Below are positions 59,041 to 64,000 of a stretch of 64,000 nucleotides of DNA, in pieces; within the stretch, counting starts at the first letter, position 1; each line of letters begins with the position of its first letter. The notes under the pieces are model-generated. The model saw nothing but the letters and a program-made list of their open reading frames with translations. It did not search any database and was not told where the DNA came from. A program made the translations under genes and the position numbers. The stretch is from Hymenobacter terricola (GTDB taxonomy: Bacteria; Bacteroidota; Bacteroidia; Cytophagales; Hymenobacteraceae). The stretch spans positions 62,001 through 126,000 of the forward strand of contig NZ_JAGEMO020000026.1 in the NCBI RefSeq assembly GCF_017921975.2, written 5' to 3'.

Positions 59041-60672
59041 ATGAGTTTCAAGCCCTGGAAACAGCCGCTGCTGGCCGCCTTCGCAATGGTAGCTGGCACT
59101 ACGGCGGCCACCGCCCAAAACGTACAAACGGCTCAACGCGACATCGAATTAGGCCGCTATAACGAAGCCCGCGCGATGCTTCGCCCTGGTTCTTCGCCCG
59201 AAACGGCGTTTGAGCTTGGCCGACTTTATCAGATGCGCGACATGCCCGACTCGGCCGCTTTTTTCTTTAACAAAGCCGCTGGCTCTACTCCTTTTGGCCA
59301 GGTGGCCGCTGGCCGGGCCCTGCTGGCCAAAGGCCAGGTAGGCCCGGCTGAAGCGCAGTTTGACGCGGCCGCCAAAGCCACAAAGAACAAAGACGCCAAA
59401 GTTCTGACCATGATTGCTCAGGCCTACGGCGAATCCGACGCGAAAGACACCGGCAAGGCACAAACCTATTTGAACGCGGCCCAGGTCGTGAACAAAAAGG
59501 ACGAGCCGGCGCTGATGGTAGCCCGTGGCGACATCTTCCTGCACTCGGACCAAGGCGGTGGCGAAGCCATGACCAGCTTCGACCGAGCCATCGCTGCCAA
59601 TCCCAGCTACGCACAGGCCTATTACAAAAAAGGCGCACTGAGCGTCCGCTCACGCAACTTCAACGCAGCCCGCGAAAGCCTGAATAAAGCCGTTGAGCTG
59701 GACCCCAGCTATGCTCCGGCCTACCGCGAACTGGCGGACATGTATTACTACGCCGGCCAGTACGACCTTGCACTGAGCAGCTTCCAGAAGTATATTGGTT
59801 TGGCTGAGAAATCATCGGCTACTGATGCGCAGTACGCTTCATTTCTGTATCTGACCAAAAAATATCCCGATGCGCTGACCGAGGTTAACAAGGTTCTGCA
59901 AGCCGACCCCAACAACCTGACGATGAATCGCCTAAAGCCGTACTTGCTGTACGAGACCGGTGATTTCGCCAATGCCAGCACGGCCATGGATACCTACATG
60001 AAAGTAGCGCCTGCCGACAAGGTTATCCCGGAGGACTTGGCTTACAAGTATAAAATCATGAGCAAGACTGGCAAAGGCAACGAAGCCATTGCGGGTATTA
60101 GCGACCTGATTAAAAAAGACCCTTCCAAAGCCTGCGATTTCCAGAATGACCTGGCGTCTATCTATGCCAACCAGAAGGACTACAAAGGCGCAGCACGCGT
60201 GTATAGCTACAAGCTGATAAACTGCAAAGGCGACCTGACTGACCAGTTCCGTCTGGCCACGGCACTCACCGGCGACAAGCAGTACACCCGCGCCGATAGC
60301 GTTTATAACATCATCTTGACTGCTAAGCCAACGTATGCTCCCGGCTATTTGGCTCGCGCCAAAGTGAATTCATACATCGACCCTGAGGCCAAGCAGGGCC
60401 TTGCCAAGCCGTATTACGAAAAATACATTGAGTTGTCGAAAGCCGAAGGTGCTGACCCGACTAAATTCAAGGAAGGCGTTGTAGAAGCCAATGGTTACCT
60501 GGGCGTTTATAACTTCCAGAAAGGCGACAAGGCTGCTGCCCTGAACTACTTTGAGCAGGTACTGGCCATGGACCCCGAAAACAAGGGCGCTGAGAACAAC
60601 ATCAACATCCTCAAAGCAAAACCGAAGGCCGCTCCGAGAGCTCCTGCAAAAGCTCCTGCAAAGAAGAAATAA
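59041..60672 (+). CDS. secreted tetratricopeptide repeat protein
   Basis: 543 residues from ATG 59041 (MSFKPWKQPLLAAFAMVAGT). The signal peptide is cleaved near TAATA-Q. About ten TPR units fill the rest, for example AYYKKGALSVRSRNFNAARE, AYRELADMYYYAGQYDLALS and GYLGVYNFQKGDKAAALNYF. The C-terminus is a basic Ala/Pro/Lys tail (APRAPAKAPAKKK), which may contact the envelope or nucleic acid. It is the last gene of the TonB-linked region, and a very strong terminator follows. Periplasmic TPR proteins commonly act as assembly platforms. Confidence 0.85.
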   Translation: MSFKPWKQPLLAAFAMVAGTTAATAQNVQTAQRDIELGRYNEARAMLRPGSSPETAFELGRLYQMRDMPDSAAFFFNKAAGSTPFGQVAAGRALLAKGQVGPAEAQFDAAAKATKNKDAKVLTMIAQAYGESDAKDTGKAQTYLNAAQVVNKKDEPALMVARGDIFLHSDQGGGEAMTSFDRAIAANPSYAQAYYKKGALSVRSRNFNAARESLNKAVELDPSYAPAYRELADMYYYAGQYDLALSSFQKYIGLAEKSSATDAQYASFLYLTKKYPDALTEVNKVLQADPNNLTMNRLKPYLLYETGDFANASTAMDTYMKVAPADKVIPEDLAYKYKIMSKTGKGNEAIAGISDLIKKDPSKACDFQNDLASIYANQKDYKGAARVYSYKLINCKGDLTDQFRLATALTGDKQYTRADSVYNIILTAKPTYAPGYLARAKVNSYIDPEAKQGLAKPYYEKYIELSKAEGADPTKFKEGVVEANGYLGVYNFQKGDKAAALNYFEQVLAMDPENKGAENNINILKAKPKAAPRAPAKAPAKKK

Positions 60673-60680
60673 CGGTTAGC

Positions 60681-60738
60681 TATTACAAAAGCAAAAAGCC
60701 CCACCGCTAGCGCGGTGGGGCTTTTTGCTTTTGTAATA
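60681..60738. terminator. exceptionally strong bidirectional terminator (27-bp perfect stem)
   Basis: The arms 60681-60707 and 60712-60738 are perfect complements around a 4-nt loop. The GC core CCCCACCGC is flanked by AAAAAG/CTTTTT and further pairing. It lies between the convergent TPR and pseudouridine synthase genes. Confidence 0.93.
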
Positions 60739-60755
60739 TTCTGCATCAGCTTATA

Positions 60756-61808
60756 TCAGGCCGCCCAGTTTCGCCATTTTACCAGCACTGCTGCAAAGTC
60801 TTCGGGAAGCTCGGCTTCGAATAGCAGCTGCTCGCCCGACGTGGGGTGAGTAAAGCCCAGGGAGCGGGCGTGGAGTGCCTGCCGAGGCATGAGTTGAAAA
60901 GCATTTTCAACAAACGCTCGGTAAGTGCCGGTATTTTGACCTACGCGAATTCGGTCGCCGCCATAAGTAGCATCCGAAAACAGTGGGTGACCGATGTGCT
61001 GCATATGGGCCCGAATCTGGTGGGTCCGGCCGGTTTCGAGCACGCAGCGCACGAGCGTGACGGGTCCGAAGCTTTCCAATACCTCGTAATGCGTCACGGC
61101 AGGCTTGCCGTGCTCGCCATCGGGATAAACCGTCTGCACCTTGCGGTCGCGCAGGCTGCGGCCAATATGGCCGCTAATTGTGCCCGTGGGCCCGGGTGGC
61201 GTGCCCCACACCAGCGCCAGGTAGCTGCGCTGAATGGTGTGGTGAAAGAATTGCAGCGAAAGGTGCGTCATCGCGAATTCCGTTTTGCCAATTACGAGCA
61301 GGCCGGACGTATCCTTATCGATGCGGTGCACCAGTCCCGGGCGGATTTCGCCGTTGCGGCCAGTGGGCAGGTTGGCCAGATGGTGCGCCAGGCCGTTCAC
61401 CAGTGTGCCTTGCCAGTGGCCATAGGCAGGGTGCACCACCAAGCCAGCCGGCTTGTTCACGATGAGCAATTCCGGGTCTTCGTAGCGAATGTCCAGCATC
61501 ATTTCTTCGGGTACCACACGGCCCTCGCGTGGCGGCTCGGGCAGCGTGATGGTGATGATGTCCTGCGGCTTCACCCGGTAGTTAGGCTTCACCGCAGTAC
61601 CATTCACTTCCACGGCCAAAGCCCGGATGGCCTCTTGCACCTTATTCCGCGAGGTGTTGCGGAGCCGGGCCTGCAAAAATTTATCGATGCGCAACAACTC
61701 CTGGCCGCGGTCTACCAGGATGCGGTGGTGTTCGTAGAGTTCATCACCGCTTTCGTTTTCGTCTGCGTCGGTGTCTAACTCTTCGGCGTCTAGCTCGTCG
61801 TTTATCAT
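60756..61808 (-). CDS. RluA family pseudouridine synthase (RluD-like)
   Basis: 350 residues from ATG 61808 (MINDELDAEELDTDADENES). A longer start at 61844 lies inside the terminator of the upstream gene and is rejected. An acidic N-terminal tail of about 35 residues precedes the S4 RNA-binding domain (ELLRIDKFLQARL...NKVQEAI). The catalytic motif HRIDKDTSGLLVIGKT holds the active Asp, preceded by PAGLVVHPAYGHWQGTLVNG. It isomerises uridines in 23S rRNA, most likely the helix 69 sites of RluD. Confidence 0.9.
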   Translation of the reverse strand: MINDELDAEELDTDADENESGDELYEHHRILVDRGQELLRIDKFLQARLRNTSRNKVQEAIRALAVEVNGTAVKPNYRVKPQDIITITLPEPPREGRVVPEEMMLDIRYEDPELLIVNKPAGLVVHPAYGHWQGTLVNGLAHHLANLPTGRNGEIRPGLVHRIDKDTSGLLVIGKTEFAMTHLSLQFFHHTIQRSYLALVWGTPPGPTGTISGHIGRSLRDRKVQTVYPDGEHGKPAVTHYEVLESFGPVTLVRCVLETGRTHQIRAHMQHIGHPLFSDATYGGDRIRVGQNTGTYRAFVENAFQLMPRQALHARSLGFTHPTSGEQLLFEAELPEDFAAVLVKWRNWAA

Positions 61809-61828
61809 ATCTGGCTCGGTTGTATATG

Positions 61829-61859
61829 AAAAAAGCCGGAGCAAATGCTCCGGCTTTTT
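61829..61859 (-). terminator. terminator after the second ompH gene
   Basis: AAAAAGCCGGAGC-aaat-GCTCCGGCTTTTT lies just after the stop of the 61883-62527 gene (minus strand). It separates that gene from the pseudouridine synthase gene. Confidence 0.9.
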
Positions 61860-61882
61860 CGCAGGTTGGCGGCAGGTGCCGC

Positions 61883-62527
61883 TTATTTTTTAGCTTTGAT
61901 TTTGGTCTTGTTTACGCCGGGAGCAACCGGAGCTGGAGCGGCTGGAGCAGCCGGACCCGATTTAATGGGTGCCGCAGCACCGGGCGTGATGCCCATTTTC
62001 TTCAACACCAAATCCGAAATGTCACCGTCTTTGGGAGCGTGCAGCAACAGTGGGCTGCCGCCACCGTCGGAGTTGAACACGTAGGTGTAGCTGTTTTCTT
62101 CGGCCACGGCATCAATGTTCTTTTGCAGCTTGTCCAAAGCCGGCTTCAACAGCGTCTGCTGCTTTTGCTGCAACGACTGCTCCGCGCTGCGCTGGAACTC
62201 CTGAATGGACTGTTGCAAGCTTTGCAACTCCTTTTCCTTATCGGCTTTCACCACCTCAGTCATGGTTGGGCCACCCTGCTGGTAAGCCTTCAACTTAGTA
62301 TCAAATTCGGTGCTTTTGCTTTTGAGCTGGGCCGCTAGCTGGTCGTTGTACGTCTTCAGCTCCGATTCAATTTGTTTGCTTTCGGGCATTTGGGCCAACA
62401 CGTACTGGACGTCGGTGTAGCCAATTTTCAGGGGGGCCTGGGCCTGCGCGGAAGTGGCGGCCAGGGTTCCGGCGGTCAGCAGAGCGGCGGCGAGCGTCAG
62501 ACGAAAAATTTTCACGAGATTCATCAA
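61883..62527 (-). CDS. OmpH/Skp family periplasmic chaperone (second copy)
   Basis: 214 residues. Signal peptide (LTLAAALLTAGTLAATSAQA), then the Skp N-terminal strand IGYTDVQYVLAQMPE. Long coiled-coil helices form the tentacles (VVKADKEKELQSLQQSIQEF, SAEQSLQQKQQTL). The C-terminal strand YTYVFNSDGGGSPLL closes the body. The C-terminus has an added Ala/Pro-rich tail of about 40 residues. It holds unfolded outer-membrane proteins in the periplasm. It lies directly downstream of another ompH and bamA, and has its own -7 element at 62557-62564. Confidence 0.88.
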   Translation of the reverse strand: MMNLVKIFRLTLAAALLTAGTLAATSAQAQAPLKIGYTDVQYVLAQMPESKQIESELKTYNDQLAAQLKSKSTEFDTKLKAYQQGGPTMTEVVKADKEKELQSLQQSIQEFQRSAEQSLQQKQQTLLKPALDKLQKNIDAVAEENSYTYVFNSDGGGSPLLLHAPKDGDISDLVLKKMGITPGAAAPIKSGPAAPAAPAPVAPGVNKTKIKAKK

Positions 62528-62556
62528 AAAGAAAAAGGGTCAGAAAAATGTTGGGA

Positions 62557-62564
62557 CAAAGGTA
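62557..62564 (-). promoter_or_regulatory. -7 element for the second ompH gene (TACCTTTG on minus)
   Basis: CAAAGGTA on the plus strand in the 38-bp gap between the two ompH genes, 30 bp before the start at 62527. It would allow separate expression of the second copy. Confidence 0.5.
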
Positions 62565-62565
62565 A

Positions 62566-63237
62566 TTACTTCGGGCTGTTCTTGGTCGAACGCGTGGGCT
62601 TGGTACCCAAAGCTGGGTCGGGAGTCCCCGAATCGGATTCGAAATTGGGGTCAACCGGTGTTTTGGGGGTTGCCACGGTTTTTTGTGGGCCCTTAGGACC
62701 GGGCTGGTTGCGGTCTTCGGCGCCCAGGCCGAGTTCCTCGAGCACAAATTCAGTATAGTCGTGGGCTGGATTGGTATAGAGCATGGTCAAGTCGCCGGAT
62801 TTATCAAAAATCACAGCCAGCTGCTTCTTCTTGGCCACTTTTTCCACGGCTTCGAACACCTTGTCCTGCACGGGCTTGTTAAGCTCTTGCCGCTTTTTGA
62901 ACAGCTGGCCCTCGTAGCCAAACTGCTTGTTCTGGTAGGTCTTAATGTCCTGCTCCTTTTTCAGAATTTCGTCCTGCCGCTTTTTTTTCATGGGCTCGGT
63001 CAGCACCACTTCCTCTGCCTGGTAGTTGTGGTAGAGCTTGTCTAAGTCCTTCTTCTGGGCTTCGATTTCGCGTTGCCAGGTTTCCGACAGATTATTCAGC
63101 TCCACCTGCGCTTTGGCATATTCGGGCATTTTGACCATAATGGCCTCCGAGTCAACCCAGCCAAATTTTTGGGCCCGCGCACTTGGTGCAACAGTTAACA
63201 ACAACAAGGCCAGCAGCAGGCCACCGAGATTCTTCAT
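62566..63237 (-). CDS. OmpH/Skp family periplasmic chaperone (first copy)
   Basis: 223 residues. The signal peptide MKNLGGLLLALLLLTVAPSARA is followed by KFGWVDSEAIMVKMPEYAKA. The helical region has QREIEAQKKDLDKLYHNYQA and KKRQDEILKKEQDIKTYQNK, and the closing strand is QLAVIFDKSGDLTMLYTNP. A C-terminal Pro/Thr/Asp tail follows from about residue 180 (GPKGPQKTVATPKTPVD). It sits 38 bp after the bamA stop on the same strand, the usual BamA-Skp order. It probably delivers barrels to BamA. Confidence 0.9.
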   Translation of the reverse strand: MKNLGGLLLALLLLTVAPSARAQKFGWVDSEAIMVKMPEYAKAQVELNNLSETWQREIEAQKKDLDKLYHNYQAEEVVLTEPMKKKRQDEILKKEQDIKTYQNKQFGYEGQLFKKRQELNKPVQDKVFEAVEKVAKKKQLAVIFDKSGDLTMLYTNPAHDYTEFVLEELGLGAEDRNQPGPKGPQKTVATPKTPVDPNFESDSGTPDPALGTKPTRSTKNSPK

Positions 63238-63275
63238 ACTGGAGGAAACGTGAAATACCGCCTGCTAGTGCCCTG

Positions 63276-64000
63276 CTAGCGAATTTGCTGACCGATGATG
63301 AAGTGAAAGTGGTTGGGGTCCTGCTTGGTGCCCGCCCCCGTACCCACCGGTGGAATCACGGAATCGAAGCCGTGGCCGAAGTCAAAGCCCAACAAACCAA
63401 ATGCCGACATGAAAATGCGGGCACCCACGCCGGCCGAGCGGTATAGCTTGTAGGGGTTGTAGTTCTGATAAGAGTCGTAGGCATTGCCTGCTTCGGCGAA
63501 GGCCAGCACGTACACCGTGGCGGCCGGGTTCAGGCTGACGGGGTAGCGCATCTCCAGCACGTATTTGTTGAAGGCGATACCGCCGCTCTGGCCGCTTTGG
63601 GCCGTTGGGATAGCAAAAGCGCTGTTCGGGTCGTCGTAGCCGCGCAGGCCCACGTAGTCGGTACCCACAAGGAAGTTGCCGCCGCCGTTGTAACCCAAGC
63701 CCGCGCCGCCCATTTTAAACCGTTCGAATGGCCCGATAGCGCGGTTGGAATTGTAGCTGCCCAGATAGCCAAAGTGGGCCCGCGTGTTCAGCACCAGCTT
63801 GCCCACGATGGGCGTAAACCACGAAGCATCAAAAATCCATTTGTGAAACTCAATCCACTGGCTGGTATTGGGGTGGTTGGGATTCAGCAGGGAATACGGC
63901 GGCGTCAGGTTCACGCTCAAGCTCAGCGACGAACCCCGGCGAGTGTACGTGGGGTTGTCGATACTATTGCGGGCCAGCGTGGTGTTGAAAGTAATGTTAT
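63276..64000 (-). CDS. bamA: outer membrane assembly factor BamA (partial, C-terminal barrel)
   Basis: The last 241 residues are visible; the gene continues past the right edge. Barrel strands end in FHFIIGQQIR at the C-terminus. The blocks FLVGTDYVGLRGYDD (the conserved VRGY/F-type L6 loop motif, here LRGYDD), NKYVLEMRYPVSLNPAATVY and AFGLLGFDFGHGFDS match BamA/Omp85. It inserts beta-barrel proteins into the outer membrane. Followed by two ompH genes. The POTRA domains lie outside the window. Confidence 0.9.
   Translation of the reverse strand, partial: NITFNTTLARNSIDNPTYTRRGSSLSLSVNLTPPYSLLNPNHPNTSQWIEFHKWIFDASWFTPIVGKLVLNTRAHFGYLGSYNSNRAIGPFERFKMGGAGLGYNGGGNFLVGTDYVGLRGYDDPNSAFAIPTAQSGQSGGIAFNKYVLEMRYPVSLNPAATVYVLAFAEAGNAYDSYQNYNPYKLYRSAGVGARIFMSAFGLLGFDFGHGFDSVIPPVGTGAGTKQDPNHFHFIIGQQIR

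Noticed and set aside
1..64000. CRISPR arrays, tRNA or rRNA genes, prophage, insertion sequences with transposase genes
   Set aside because: None could be supported: no regular direct-repeat spacing, no cloverleaf-like T-loop sequences noticed, and no transposase or phage protein recognised by eye.

Overview
The window looks like a chromosome segment from a GC-rich member of the Bacteroidota, most likely Hymenobacteraceae (Hymenobacter-like). The reasons are gliding-motility lipoproteins GldB and GldD, several promoters of the Bacteroidota type (-7 element TAnnTTTG), a 29-residue AURKAIP1/COX24-type basic protein, tandem OmpH/Skp genes before BamA, an ExbB-ExbD-ExbD-TonB locus, and non-canonical GTG/TTG starts without clear Shine-Dalgarno sequences. 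The genus is an inference. No rRNA, tRNA, CRISPR array, prophage or transposase gene was seen.

Layout. 1-3.3 kb: a gene tail and two tandem paralogous secreted alpha/beta hydrolases; the second has lost its nucleophile serine. 3.4-10.1 kb: an HhH (ComEA-like) protein, then a PaoABC/YagTSR-type molybdenum hydroxylase operon with a MocA-like cytidylyltransferase and a NUDIX hydrolase. 10.1-13.9 kb: MFS exporter, a hypothetical protein, an ECF sigma factor overlapping a small anti-sigma-like gene, and nth. 14-17.1 kb: GT4 glycosyltransferase, gldB and an outer-membrane barrel. 17.2-25.3 kb: a housekeeping block with RNase G, a tiny ribosomal-type protein, a TPR protein and HU on one strand, and mutY, ssb, gldD and recG on the other. 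25.3-36.6 kb: small secreted proteins, a YggL homologue with a periplasmic TonB-C domain protein, and a fatty-acid beta-oxidation region (acyl-CoA dehydrogenase, thiolase, HADH/ECH fusion, MarR, acyl-CoA ligase). 36.8-53.2 kb: degenerate arginase-fold protein, cytochrome-b5-like protein, murQ, der, era, an AraC regulator, hemH, PRC-barrel protein, two polytopic membrane proteins, cysteine desulfurase, glmM and mazG. 53.4-60.7 kb: exbB, exbD, exbD, tonB, a second tonB, a small membrane protein, a PstS-like lipoprotein and a large TPR protein. 60.7-64 kb: rluD-type pseudouridine synthase, two ompH genes and the 3' part of bamA.

The main non-genic signal is a set of dispersed intergenic palindromes. 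Five copies of a 92-125 bp element (arm consensus near AGAACGTCATG...GAAGCATCTCGC, with partly shared loops), three copies of a TTGTCAGTTGT-type imperfect inverted repeat, and one 70-bp element bounded by GTAG...CTAC sit between genes. They look like REPIN or MITE-type non-autonomous elements. A second signal is a TAGGC-N2-GCCTA operator-like motif in the promoters of both the acyl-CoA dehydrogenase and marR genes, suggesting a MarR-controlled fatty-acid regulon.
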